Below are positions 7,799-16,167 of a stretch of DNA of 64,000 bases, piece by piece (position 1 is the first letter of the stretch; each line of letters starts with the position of its first letter). Position numbers and translations under genes: made by a program. The notes under the pieces were generated by a model. It did no database searches, was not told where the DNA came from, and was given only the letters and a program-made list of their open reading frames with translations. The stretch covers positions 65,832-129,831 of the forward strand of contig JACKAV010000011.1 in assembly GCA_020634895.1 (NCBI GenBank), in the 5' to 3' direction. This DNA is from Anaerolineales bacterium (GTDB lineage: Bacteria; Chloroflexota; Anaerolineae; Anaerolineales; Villigracilaceae).

Positions 7799-8854
7799 AT
7801 GGCTAGAATTTTTGATGTCATTGAATATACCAATGAAATGTCTGATGAGATCGTGCATCGCTTTCCTGAAGAGGGCTTTGGCGATTTTCGTGTCGGCTCA
7901 CAGGTGATCGTACGCGAAAGCCAGAGTGCGGTCTTCTTCCGCGACGGCAACGCGCTGGACGTCTTCGGACCCGGAAGACACACCATCGCCACAGCGAACA
8001 TTCCGAAGATCATCGATTTCATCGGCAAGGCGTTCAATGACCGTACCCCCTTCCCTGCGGAAGTCTACTTCGTTTCCCGAAAGGAATTCGCGAACAGGAA
8101 ATGGGGCACGTCGGCTCCCATTCTCGTTGAGACTCCGGGAAAAGGTCTTGGTTACTTGTTCCTTCAGGGTTTTGGTACCTACTCGTTTCAGGTAAAAGAC
8201 CCGCAACAGCTTGTGGTACAGCTTGTCGGCGCCACCGGCTCCTACCGCATGTCGGATGTTGAAGACCGCTTGAAGACGATGATGGTCGCCAAACTCACCG
8301 ATGTATTGGGTGAATTCAGCCAGACGACTCAAAGCCTCGCCAGCAAACTAAGCGGCATGAACGAAGAATTAGGTTCGGCTGTCCGCGCAAAGGGAAATGA
8401 AGATTTCGAGGCGCTTGGACTCACGCTGAAATCCTTCTACATCGGGAACCTTAAGCCGAGCACAAAGTCGGCTCAGGAACTCCGCGACGCCGGTCTACTC
8501 GACCCGACGATGTATGCCCAGCTCCAGGCTGCGGACGCGATGCGCGAAGCCGCGAACAATGCCAATGGCGGAGCAGGTCTCACCGCAGGCATCGGCGCCG
8601 GAATGGGCATCGGCAATTTGATGGGACAGGCTCTCCAGGGTTCACAACAACCCCAGCAGCAGTCCGCTGCCAGTGGCGGCGCAGCCTCCGGCGGCATCCC
8701 GGATGTGATGACCCCCTCTGAAGCTGCCGCAATCTTGAAAGTCTCGGAAGAGGATGTGAAAGCAGCCATCGAAGCCGGTGACCTGAAAGCAAAGAAGCTT
8801 GGTAGTGCCTATCGCATCAGCAAGTCTTCGCTTGAAGAGTTCTTAAAGGGCTAA
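7799..8854 (+). CDS. SPFH-domain protein with C-terminal excisionase-type HTH
   Basis: Residues 1-220 match the SPFH/'virion core protein' (YdjI-like) family: a short start without signal peptide, then an SPFH fold covering residues 30-220 (GSQVIVRESQSAVFFRDG, VFGPGRHTI). A helical part, a Gly-rich stretch and a Gln/Ala-rich linker (about 255-300) follow. Residues 302-351 (TPSEAAAILKVSEEDV ... GSAYRISKSSLEEFL) are a complete HTH_17/excisionase-type DNA-binding domain. YdjI-like proteins often end in a zinc ribbon instead, so the HTH is unusual. A cytoplasmic scaffold that also binds DNA is inference. A strong promoter, a good ribosome site and a terminator make it a single-gene unit. Confidence 0.88.
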   Translation: MARIFDVIEYTNEMSDEIVHRFPEEGFGDFRVGSQVIVRESQSAVFFRDGNALDVFGPGRHTIATANIPKIIDFIGKAFNDRTPFPAEVYFVSRKEFANRKWGTSAPILVETPGKGLGYLFLQGFGTYSFQVKDPQQLVVQLVGATGSYRMSDVEDRLKTMMVAKLTDVLGEFSQTTQSLASKLSGMNEELGSAVRAKGNEDFEALGLTLKSFYIGNLKPSTKSAQELRDAGLLDPTMYAQLQAADAMREAANNANGGAGLTAGIGAGMGIGNLMGQALQGSQQPQQQSAASGGAASGGIPDVMTPSEAAAILKVSEEDVKAAIEAGDLKAKKLGSAYRISKSSLEEFLKG

Positions 8855-8869
8855 ACTAATTAGTATACA

Positions 8870-8902
8870 AAACGGGCTGCCAAAAGGCAGCCCGTTTTTA
8901 TT
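8870..8902 (+). terminator. Terminator after the SPFH-HTH gene
   Basis: AACGGGCTGCC, loop AAAA, and the perfect 11-bp complement followed by TTTTTATTTT. It can also serve the convergent gene ending at 8916. Confidence 0.92.
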
Positions 8903-8915
8903 TTCAAAAAGAATT

Positions 8916-10466
8916 TCATTCCAACTCGGAAAGAATATCCGAAACGGCATCAAGCACATCGCTTGCGAGGACAGAAGCAGTATTGCCGAGGATTTCAGCG
9001 GCGTAGAGTCCAGCCTGTGCGTGGATGAAAGCGCCTGCAACAGCAGATTCGTAAGCGTCCACACCTTGAGCGCGGAGACCAACAATTAGACCGGCAAGCA
9101 CATCGCCGGTCCCTGCGCGCGCAAGAGCAGGCGTCGCTACCGGGATGATACAGCAATGCCCATCTGGCGAGGCGATCACTGTAAAAGCACCTTTCAATAC
9201 GACAACATGCCCCCATTCCTTTGCGTATTTCGCAGCGACTTCCTCACGGTTTGACTGAATCTCTTCGCGCGATAAGCCCGTCATAACAGACATTTCTCCG
9301 GGGTGTGGAGTTAGTACTGCAGTTACGGGTAATATATTGCTCCAATTACGAATACTGGAGAGATGCCGCAAACCGTCCGCATCGAAAACCGCTGGAATTT
9401 CAATGGAAGGCAGGATTTGCTCGAGGAATATCTTCGTAGTTTGCTTGTCGCCAAGACCTGGTCCCAGTAAAAATGCGGTGGCGCGGTCAAGGTTGTTCAA
9501 AACGTAATAAACAGCTTCTTCAGAAATAAATCCATGTTCGTGCGGCAAAAGGACCCAGGTCGCTTCGGGGAGATGCCCCGCCAGAGAAGCATGCAACGGT
9601 TCAGGGACTGCCAGTGTCACCAAACCTGCGCCGATACGATAAGCCGCTTTCCCGGCGAACATCGCCGCGCCAGTATAGGATGTTGAACCAGCCACCACGA
9701 AGGCCGTACCAAATGTCCCTTTGTGTGAGGCGGGAGTCCGTTCGGGCAGAATCGCGGAGACCATATCCGCATCCGCCGCATCCGTTTGAAGTTCCTCCCA
9801 GGAATCCAATTTTTCAGGCAAACCGATATCGACCAATTCGAGTTCGCCGACATATTCAAACGCGGGGAGTTTTAACAATCCGCGTTTGACAGCCGCCATC
9901 GTGACCGTCAAATCAGCAGGGAGTGTTTCGTCGGCACAAGCGCCGGTATCGCAATCCACGCCGGAGGGACAATCGACAGCGACGATAAATGGAGGAAAAT
10001 CAAGCCCAGCCAAAACCATAGCCGTGCCCTGCAGGAAAAGAGCCGCTTCGCTTCGCAGGGGAAGTTTGATACCCGTGCCAAGCAGACCATCAAGCAGGAC
10101 ATCGGAGTCTTCCAAAAATTCGTGTAAAGAATCAAAAGCGGCGTCACTGGAAAATTGTGTAAGTTTTCCGCCGGAACTTAAATACCGAGTGACAAGCGGA
10201 TCTTCGGCTGTTTGTCTATTGACGAGATAAGCATGTGTACGCCAACCAACCTCAGCCAGCCAGACCAACGCAACCAGCGTGTCCCCGCCGTTATTGCCCG
10301 AACCGACAATGCCTGTTACAGAGTCCCAGCCATTCTCCTGCCCCACCGCATGGATAATCTCCGCCAAACCGCGTCCGGCATTTTCCATCATTTGCTCGTA
10401 GGAAGTCCCTTTCGAATCGGATTCCTTTTCGATCGCTCGCATTTGAGAAACAGTGACAAGTTTCAT
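8916..10466 (-). CDS. nnr: Bifunctional NAD(P)H-hydrate epimerase / ADP-dependent dehydratase
   Basis: The protein repairs hydrated, inactive NADH/NADPH. The N-terminal YjeF domain (about 1-215, SGNNGGDTLVAL and DGLLGTG) epimerises the R form. The C-terminal ribokinase-like domain (about 235-510, HPGEMSVMTG and ARAGTGDVLAGLI) dehydrates the S form using ADP. The 516-aa length fits the bifunctional enzyme. It lies 19 bp downstream of the rRNA methylase and is probably co-transcribed with it. Confidence 0.95.
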   Translation of the reverse strand: MKLVTVSQMRAIEKESDSKGTSYEQMMENAGRGLAEIIHAVGQENGWDSVTGIVGSGNNGGDTLVALVWLAEVGWRTHAYLVNRQTAEDPLVTRYLSSGGKLTQFSSDAAFDSLHEFLEDSDVLLDGLLGTGIKLPLRSEAALFLQGTAMVLAGLDFPPFIVAVDCPSGVDCDTGACADETLPADLTVTMAAVKRGLLKLPAFEYVGELELVDIGLPEKLDSWEELQTDAADADMVSAILPERTPASHKGTFGTAFVVAGSTSYTGAAMFAGKAAYRIGAGLVTLAVPEPLHASLAGHLPEATWVLLPHEHGFISEEAVYYVLNNLDRATAFLLGPGLGDKQTTKIFLEQILPSIEIPAVFDADGLRHLSSIRNWSNILPVTAVLTPHPGEMSVMTGLSREEIQSNREEVAAKYAKEWGHVVVLKGAFTVIASPDGHCCIIPVATPALARAGTGDVLAGLIVGLRAQGVDAYESAVAGAFIHAQAGLYAAEILGNTASVLASDVLDAVSDILSELE

Positions 10467-10485
10467 GGTCTTTTGTCTTTAATTC

Positions 10486-11277
10486 CTATGCAGATACATT
10501 CTCCATCAGCCGATATAACAACACGCCCGCCGCAACGGACAGATTCAACGAACTGACGCGTCCGCGCATGGGAAGGGAGACGGTCACATCACATGCTGCG
10601 GTTTGTTCTGGAGAGAGACCTTTTTGTTCAGTGCCCAACACCAACGCCCAGGGCAACTTCGGAACAAGTGTTTGATAATCCGCGTCCGCTTTGGCAGACG
10701 TGCCAATAAGTTGATAACCGCCAGCGTGCGCCCAAGCGATAAATTCGTTAAAAGAAGCCTGTACAACTGGTTTCCAGAACAAAGTTCCCATACTGGCGCG
10801 AAGGACAGTCGGATGGAACAATTCCACGCCGCCGTCGAGAAGTAATAACGCGTCGGCGCCGACTGCGTCCAGTGTGCGGAGAATCGTACCGAGATTTCCC
10901 GGGTCTTGTGGAGAGACCAACGCCACAACGCGAGTTGCCGATTTTAGATCATTGAATGAAGATCGTCTTTGCCTGACCACCGCCAAAATTCCCTGCGGAT
11001 TTTCCTTGTCTGCGAGCGCTTCCATCACACTCGCAGAAACGGGTTGCAGTTTAAATCCACGTTCGCCAACAACTGCCAATAGATCTTTTGCGAAACTGCT
11101 GGTAAGCAGGTCGGGAGCATAGACAACAGATTCAATTTCCCAGCCCGCTTCTATCGCTTCGCCCACATGATGAATCCCTTCCACTAGAAACGTACCGAAT
11201 TCTGCGCGAGCTTTTTTCTGACGCAACGCACGAACATGTTTGACGAACGGATTGGATGTGCTGGTCAAAATCTCCAT
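10486..11277 (-). CDS. TrmH/SpoU-family rRNA 2'-O-methyltransferase
   Basis: The 263-aa protein has the RNA-binding N-domain and the knotted SpoU domain with its three motifs: PGNLGTILRTLDAVGA, VLGTEQKGLS and LPMRGRVSSLNLSVAAGVLLY. The family methylates ribose 2'-OH groups in rRNA or tRNA; the fused N-domain suggests a 23S rRNA target of the RlmB/TsnR type. The start is leaderless: a TACAAT box ends 7 nt before the ATG. It is divergent from the YabE-like gene. Confidence 0.92.
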   Translation of the reverse strand: MEILTSTSNPFVKHVRALRQKKARAEFGTFLVEGIHHVGEAIEAGWEIESVVYAPDLLTSSFAKDLLAVVGERGFKLQPVSASVMEALADKENPQGILAVVRQRRSSFNDLKSATRVVALVSPQDPGNLGTILRTLDAVGADALLLLDGGVELFHPTVLRASMGTLFWKPVVQASFNEFIAWAHAGGYQLIGTSAKADADYQTLVPKLPWALVLGTEQKGLSPEQTAACDVTVSLPMRGRVSSLNLSVAAGVLLYRLMENVSA

Positions 11278-11284
11278 GTGAAGA

Positions 11285-11290
11285 ATTGTA
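11285..11290 (-). promoter_or_regulatory. -10 box for leaderless rRNA methylase gene
   Basis: TACAAT on the - strand ends 7 nt before the ATG at 11277, leaving no room for a ribosome site. No clear -35 box is seen. Confidence 0.55.
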
Positions 11291-11318
11291 TCCGAAAATC
11301 TTTTACTCGAAGGGCGTT

Positions 11319-11324
11319 TATAAT
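11319..11324 (+). promoter_or_regulatory. -10 box for leaderless YabE-like gene
   Basis: A perfect TATAAT ends 6 nt before the ATG at 11331. With the TACAAT at 11285-11290 it makes a compact divergent promoter pair. Confidence 0.6.
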
Positions 11325-11330
11325 TGCCGC

Positions 11331-12551
11331 ATGAAGTTTATCCGTATACTGGCAATTTTCCCTGCCATTCTTTTATCCGGCTGCCAGTCATTCTCTCAAA
11401 AATCCGTCACTGTGATTGACGGCGAAAACATACTCATCATTTCAGCAACAGGTGATACATCACATGACATCCTTTCGGAAGCCGAAATCACAACCCAGCC
11501 CGAAGACCGTGTATTTGTTAATGGTATTCCTCAAAAATTAGATGAACCAATTTTATCTACGGATGCAATTTCTTTGCAATTGCGCCGCGCAGTGGCTGTC
11601 ACATTGAATACGCAGCAAGGTTCGCAGATTATCAAAACTTCGGCGATGACAGTTGGCGAAGTTTTGACGGAAAACGGAATTTCAATAAATTCAAACGATA
11701 AGATATATCCGCCTCTGACTGCGCCGGTCACTGATTCGATGACCATAACTTTTATCTCCGCCCAAGCGTTGACCATCACCTCTGGCGAAACGACCATCAA
11801 TATTTTCTCCGCAGCAGGGACAGTCGGCGAGGCGCTGGCTGAGGCGGGGATTCCGCTTCTGGGGTTGGATGTCAGCTTTCCGGCGGAGAATGAGCCGCTC
11901 CCTGCCAATGGGCAGATTCAGGTCACCCGTGTCACAGAGGCGGTCATTGCAGAGATTCAATCCATCCCTTTTTCCATCGAAGAAACCGAATCAACAGATG
12001 TGGCGTTTGGTCAACAAGATATTCTACAAAACGGGGTGGATGGCGCGGTAATGGTGCGAACGCGTGTCCGCTATGAAAACGGGGTTGAAGTAAAACGCAC
12101 CGAAGAAGAGAAAACGGTCTTGAAAGAACCTGTAAAACAGATCGTAGCCAAAGGGACGAAGATCGTACTCTCGCCAGTTGGCGGGAATGCGCCTTATCAA
12201 TATTGGTACGCTGCCCAAATGTACGCGACCTGGTACTCGCCCTGCAATTCAGGCACAGGCAGTTGTTCATATGGAACGTCCAGCGGCGCGCGCGCAGGCT
12301 TTGGCGTCGTAGCCGTGGACTATTCCATTTATCCCTATCTCGCGGGAATGAAGGTTTATATTCCCGGTTACGGTCTCGCCACCATCGGCGACTCCGGCGG
12401 CGGACCGATCGTCGAAACCGCGTTCGGCGTTTCACGCACACAATGGATCGACCTCGGCTACAACGACGACGCCATCGGCGGTCTTACAGGCTGGGTGACT
12501 GTTTATTTTTTAGAGCCCGCGCCAGCGGAGATTCCCTACTTTTTCCAATAA
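11331..12551 (+). CDS. YabE-like cell-wall protein: DUF348 repeats, G5 and 3D domains
   Basis: The 406-aa lipoprotein (lipobox LLSGC) has three DUF348 ubiquitin-like repeats (about 20-60, 65-120 and 125-190), a G5 domain (about 195-265) with EETESTDVAFGQQDIL, and a C-terminal 3D domain (about 290-405) with YATWYSPC, GVVAVDYSIYPYLAG and WIDLGYNDDA. 3D domains are related to lytic transglycosylases, so it probably cleaves or remodels peptidoglycan outside the cell. The frame is open from 11256, but the ATG at 11331 starts the signal peptide and has a -10 box just upstream. YabE lies near ksgA in Bacillus as well. Confidence 0.88.
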   Translation: MKFIRILAIFPAILLSGCQSFSQKSVTVIDGENILIISATGDTSHDILSEAEITTQPEDRVFVNGIPQKLDEPILSTDAISLQLRRAVAVTLNTQQGSQIIKTSAMTVGEVLTENGISINSNDKIYPPLTAPVTDSMTITFISAQALTITSGETTINIFSAAGTVGEALAEAGIPLLGLDVSFPAENEPLPANGQIQVTRVTEAVIAEIQSIPFSIEETESTDVAFGQQDILQNGVDGAVMVRTRVRYENGVEVKRTEEEKTVLKEPVKQIVAKGTKIVLSPVGGNAPYQYWYAAQMYATWYSPCNSGTGSCSYGTSSGARAGFGVVAVDYSIYPYLAGMKVYIPGYGLATIGDSGGGPIVETAFGVSRTQWIDLGYNDDAIGGLTGWVTVYFLEPAPAEIPYFFQ

Positions 12552-12552
12552 C

Positions 12553-13686
12553 ATGACAAAATCTCAACGAATTACCATTTTCATTTTATCCATGATCGCA
12601 CTATCTCTCCTGATAGTGATCGGAGTTTACACTTACCAATATCTGCGGACCGCCGCGCAAACACCGCTCGGACCCTCGCTGCCGTTCATTCCACAACCCC
12701 TACCTGCCACCTGGACTGCCTCTCCCGGCGCGCCGCCAACCCAGATGGGGCTGGTAACACTTGCGCCAACAATTGCATTTCCTACAAACACTGCGGGTCC
12801 GCGCTGTAATGGTCCCGCGTTGATGAACGTGCTCGTCATTGGCGCGGATACTCGTGGTGACAATTACACGTATGGGCTTGGGGATGCGATCCGTCTTGTG
12901 CGAGTGGATTTCACAACGCCAAAAGTCACCGCACTTGAGTTTCCACGCGACTTATGGGTGGAAATTCCACATATTTCAGACAACCTCGATGGGCAGGATC
13001 ACGAGAAATTAAATCAGGCATTCTTGTACGGTCAGCCCGGCTTCAAATATTGGGATGACCCAAGCGAAGGGTCCGGTCTGATGGCGCTCACACTGAACAA
13101 GAATTTCGGCGCCAATATCGATCACTACATCACGGTCAACATGCGGACGTTCGAACACATCATCGATGCGATCGGCGGAATCGAAGTTGATATCCCAAAT
13201 GAAGAGGTCGCAAAAACTTCAGGGCTTTCCGTCGGCAAACACTTTCTCAATGGCGCACAGGCATTGAAACTTGCGCGCAACCGTCAGGGCGGGAGTTTCG
13301 AACGAGCGGACAATCAAAACCTGGTGGTTTGTGCCGTACGCAAAAAGCTCGCCAGCCCGCAGATCATTACCCAGATTCCTGCTTTGGTCGAAACCTTTCA
13401 AGACAACATCCGCACCGACTTCACGCCCGAACAGCTTGGTCAGCTTGCATGTCTCGCCACGCAGATGCCGCCGGAAAACATCATGCTCACCAGCTTCCCC
13501 AGCGACCTGTTCAAACAGACACGCGTCTATGACCCCGTGTTCGAAAAACGCATCGCCATCCTTCAGGCAGATTACACCATCCTCACCGATTTTGTATTCC
13601 GCTTTCAGGCTGGCACATGGCCCGTTCCCGCCGCCGAAACCTCGCCGATCATCGATCAGGAAGACGCCGCAACCGAATGTCAATAA
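12553..13686 (+). CDS. LytR-CpsA-Psr (LCP) family protein
   Basis: LCP enzymes transfer glycopolymers from undecaprenyl phosphate to peptidoglycan. Residues 8-30 form the N-terminal membrane anchor, followed by a Pro/Thr-rich linker. The LCP domain (about 88-300) shows MNVLVIGADTRG, FPRDLWVEIP, the aspartate/arginine-rich active-site pattern and KLARNRQGGSFERADNQ. It starts 1 bp after the stop of the YabE-like gene, so the two are coupled, and its last 10 bases overlap ksgA. A polymer-attachment role beside a wall hydrolase is consistent. Confidence 0.9.
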   Translation: MTKSQRITIFILSMIALSLLIVIGVYTYQYLRTAAQTPLGPSLPFIPQPLPATWTASPGAPPTQMGLVTLAPTIAFPTNTAGPRCNGPALMNVLVIGADTRGDNYTYGLGDAIRLVRVDFTTPKVTALEFPRDLWVEIPHISDNLDGQDHEKLNQAFLYGQPGFKYWDDPSEGSGLMALTLNKNFGANIDHYITVNMRTFEHIIDAIGGIEVDIPNEEVAKTSGLSVGKHFLNGAQALKLARNRQGGSFERADNQNLVVCAVRKKLASPQIITQIPALVETFQDNIRTDFTPEQLGQLACLATQMPPENIMLTSFPSDLFKQTRVYDPVFEKRIAILQADYTILTDFVFRFQAGTWPVPAAETSPIIDQEDAATECQ

Positions 13687-14522
13687 ACTACTCTTCGATC
13701 CCCCCGCTCAACGCCGCCGCCGTTCTCAAACGGTACGGTCTGCGTGCAGACAAACGCCTTGGGCAAAATTTTCTGCAGGACCACTTCGCGCTTGAAAAGA
13801 TCGCCCAGGCTGCAGAGATTTCACCTGAAGACTGTGTGCTGGAAATTGGTCCCGGTCTCGGCAGTTTGACACGCTATCTGGCTGTCTCTGCCCGAAAGGT
13901 TACAGCGGTCGAACTGGACCCAGACCTGCTTGCTCCACTCAAAGCGATTCTTACGCCTCATCCGAATGTGAACGTCGTCCACGGCGACATTCTCGAGTTG
14001 AACATCTCAAACCTTGTAGACCAGCCCGGATATATCGTCGCCGCGAATATTCCCTACAACATCACATCTGCGATCATTCGCCATCTGCTCGAAAGCAGCC
14101 CCAAACCACGGCGGATTGTCCTTACCATTCAGAAAGAGGTTGCAGAACGAATCTGCGCCGCTCCCGGCAACTTAAGCCTTTTGGCGTTGAGTGTGCAGGT
14201 ATACGGTAATCCGCGCATTGTGGCGAAGATTCCAGCCGGAGCATTTCACCCCGTCCCAAATGTAGACTCCGCGATTCTGCGTATCGACATTTTTGACGAA
14301 TCACCGATTCCAACCGAATTATTGAGTACGTTTTTCAAACTTATTAAAGCGGGTTTCAGTCAAAAACGGAAAACGCTAAGAAATTCGCTATCTTCAGGAT
14401 TGCACATCAAACCACAGGACGCAGAATCCCTGCTTGCATTAGCGGAAATCGATCCCATGCGCAGGGCAGAAACACTTTCCATTAAAGAGTGGAAGAAATT
14501 GTGCGAAGAAAAAAATAGATAG
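13677..14522 (+). CDS. ksgA: 16S rRNA adenine dimethyltransferase
   Basis: RsmA/KsgA dimethylates A1518 and A1519 in the 16S 3' hairpin during 30S maturation. The protein (281 aa from this start) shows KRLGQNFLQD, the SAM-binding VLEIGPGLGSLT, VELD, and the catalytic NIPYNIT. The C-terminal helical domain is complete. The upstream in-frame ATG at 13617 lies deep inside the LCP gene; the ATG at 13677 matches the family N-terminus and overlaps the LCP stop by 10 nt. Confidence 0.96.
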   Translation: MSINYSSIPPLNAAAVLKRYGLRADKRLGQNFLQDHFALEKIAQAAEISPEDCVLEIGPGLGSLTRYLAVSARKVTAVELDPDLLAPLKAILTPHPNVNVVHGDILELNISNLVDQPGYIVAANIPYNITSAIIRHLLESSPKPRRIVLTIQKEVAERICAAPGNLSLLALSVQVYGNPRIVAKIPAGAFHPVPNVDSAILRIDIFDESPIPTELLSTFFKLIKAGFSQKRKTLRNSLSSGLHIKPQDAESLLALAEIDPMRRAETLSIKEWKKLCEEKNR

Positions 14523-14617
14523 TACCAACGTAACACATCACATATAGTACCAATAGCATGACTTTTGACTTCCCTTATAGTTAAGTTATGTCATAATATT
14601 ATAAAAAGGAGAGAGTC

Positions 14618-15418
14618 ATGCACAGAAAATCACCTATCTTAATACTATCCCTTTTCCTGATCACAGCGCTTTCTGCGTGCAACCTACCTTCCGGTAGCAC
14701 TGATGCAACCAGCACCCCTGACCTCGCGCAGACCTTGACTGCCCTGGCTGATCAGGCACAGCCCGGCAGCGGAGACGCACCGGCGCAGCAAGACACCGCC
14801 ACGCCACAATTTACCGCAACGCCCGAATTCACTGCCACCCCATCCGTCCCGGAAGTGACCGTAAGCACCAATACCAATTGCCGTACAGGTCCCGGCGTTC
14901 AATATGACAATATCGGCGCATTGCTCATCGGTCAGGTGGGGACTCTGGTTGGAAAAAACTCCCAAACCGGTTACTGGATCATTAATAACCCTGGCAAGAC
15001 CGGGACATGCTGGTTATACCCGCAATACGCAACCGTATCAGGCAACACCGCCAATCTGCAGGAGTATTCAATCCCGCCTACGCCAACTCCGACCTTAACG
15101 CCCACATTTACCCCAACTCCCACGCTGGCTCCGCCAACCGCGGTTAATAACCCAACGGTTGCAAAGGTTTGTGTCCCTCTGGTCCTGCCAACCTACAATT
15201 ATACTGGAACCTTGAATTGGGAAGATAAATCCGACAACGAGGATGGATTCAACATCTACCTCAACGGCGGGTTGATTGGAACCGTCGGCGCCAATGTTGT
15301 CACATTCCCAATCGCGCCACTACCCCTGGCTGCCGGAACCCCGTTGACATTCGGCGTCGAAGCCTACAACAGCGCGGGCAAAGCTGCCATCAAAACAGTG
15401 ATTATGGTCTGTCCATAA
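14618..15418 (+). CDS. Lipoprotein with SH3-like domain and fibronectin-like tail
   Basis: The signal peptide ends in the lipobox LSAC (Cys21). A Thr/Pro-rich linker leads to an SH3b-like domain (about 85-150, NTNCRTGPGVQYDNIGAL ... WLYPQYATV), which in other proteins binds cell-wall material. A second Pro/Thr linker and a C-terminal beta domain (about 195-266) with paired cysteines and the fibronectin III-like strand pattern follow. It is probably anchored outside the membrane. An AAGGAGAG ribosome site lies 6 nt before the ATG and a terminator follows. A TTGACT sequence lies at 14565, but no well-spaced -10 box was found. Confidence 0.8.
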   Translation: MHRKSPILILSLFLITALSACNLPSGSTDATSTPDLAQTLTALADQAQPGSGDAPAQQDTATPQFTATPEFTATPSVPEVTVSTNTNCRTGPGVQYDNIGALLIGQVGTLVGKNSQTGYWIINNPGKTGTCWLYPQYATVSGNTANLQEYSIPPTPTPTLTPTFTPTPTLAPPTAVNNPTVAKVCVPLVLPTYNYTGTLNWEDKSDNEDGFNIYLNGGLIGTVGANVVTFPIAPLPLAAGTPLTFGVEAYNSAGKAAIKTVIMVCP

Positions 15419-15431
15419 AACAAGAACCACC

Positions 15432-15468
15432 AAAGCCCTGCGAAGTGTTCCTTCGCAGGGCTTTTTTA
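15432..15468 (+). terminator. Terminator after the SH3-like lipoprotein gene
   Basis: AAAGCCCTGCGAAG with its perfect 14-bp complement around a short loop, ending in a T6 run. Confidence 0.93.
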
Positions 15469-15556
15469 TTTTGTATTTCCAGTGAAGCTGCCCATTGATT
15501 TATTTATAAGTTCCTCACTTACGAACAAGTACATAATATAATTACCTCACAAGATT

Positions 15557-16120
15557 ATGCCAACCTTCACTTCGCCACAAATCATCCTAATTCCAAAAGA
15601 GATAAACGAAAGAGCTCTTGAGTTTGCCAGAATGGTAACCAAGACCATCAATTACCGTGACAGCAACCAAGTGGTAAAAGAAAAGATTCGAGATGATCAT
15701 TTTGTCTCGAAACTTGGCGAGGAGGCAGTGAGAATCCTGTTTGAGGGGAGACAATGCCTGGTCGAAGGGCCAGATTACGGCGTGTATGAGGCGAAGCGCA
15801 AATCCTGGGCTGCGGATCTACGAGTCAATAGTTTGGATGTCGCAGTCAAAACCCAACGGCGGTCCGCCGCAAATCGTTATGGGTTGTCGTGGACATTTCA
15901 GGATTCGCCCGAACGGCGCGATCCAATTTTAAATACGCCGGAAGCGTGGGTTTGTCTTGTCGTATTCGAAGATTTGAAAACAGAAACGGAATGTCTTGTC
16001 TATCCGCTGCGAAAGATAAAACAACTCATTTTCGAAGCACCTCGCCTTGCAAGGCTTGTTGGAAAAAAGCAGGCGGTTTATCTGGAAACGCTGATAAAGA
16101 ACGGCGTTATGGAAAAATGA
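15557..16120 (+). CDS. Hypothetical protein, possible PD-(D/E)XK nuclease
   Basis: The 187-aa protein is not assigned to a known family. GEEAVRILF (Glu55/Glu56), then AADLRVNSLDVAVKTQ with Asp87 or Asp94 and Lys98, resembles the E-D-(Q/E)xK layout of PD-(D/E)XK nucleases. No methyltransferase or other restriction gene is adjacent. TATAAT at 15537-15542 lies 14 nt before the ATG, giving a leader of only about 8 nt. The nuclease reading rests on this motif spacing alone. Confidence 0.65.
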   Translation: MPTFTSPQIILIPKEINERALEFARMVTKTINYRDSNQVVKEKIRDDHFVSKLGEEAVRILFEGRQCLVEGPDYGVYEAKRKSWAADLRVNSLDVAVKTQRRSAANRYGLSWTFQDSPERRDPILNTPEAWVCLVVFEDLKTETECLVYPLRKIKQLIFEAPRLARLVGKKQAVYLETLIKNGVMEK

Positions 16121-16122
16121 AA

Positions 16123-16147
16123 AAGCCCCGCAAATTTTGCGGGGCTT
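16123..16147. terminator. Bidirectional terminator between convergent genes
   Basis: AAGCCCCGCAAA and its 12-bp complement with almost no loop, followed on the - strand by a T-rich stretch. It mainly serves ahcY. Confidence 0.85.
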
Positions 16148-16167
16148 GATGTTAGTCGTACAGCGAC

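Noticed and set aside
15085..15140. CRISPR-like or tandem repeat in the SH3 lipoprotein gene
   Set aside because: It is Pro/Thr codon repetition in a linker, with no regular spacers.
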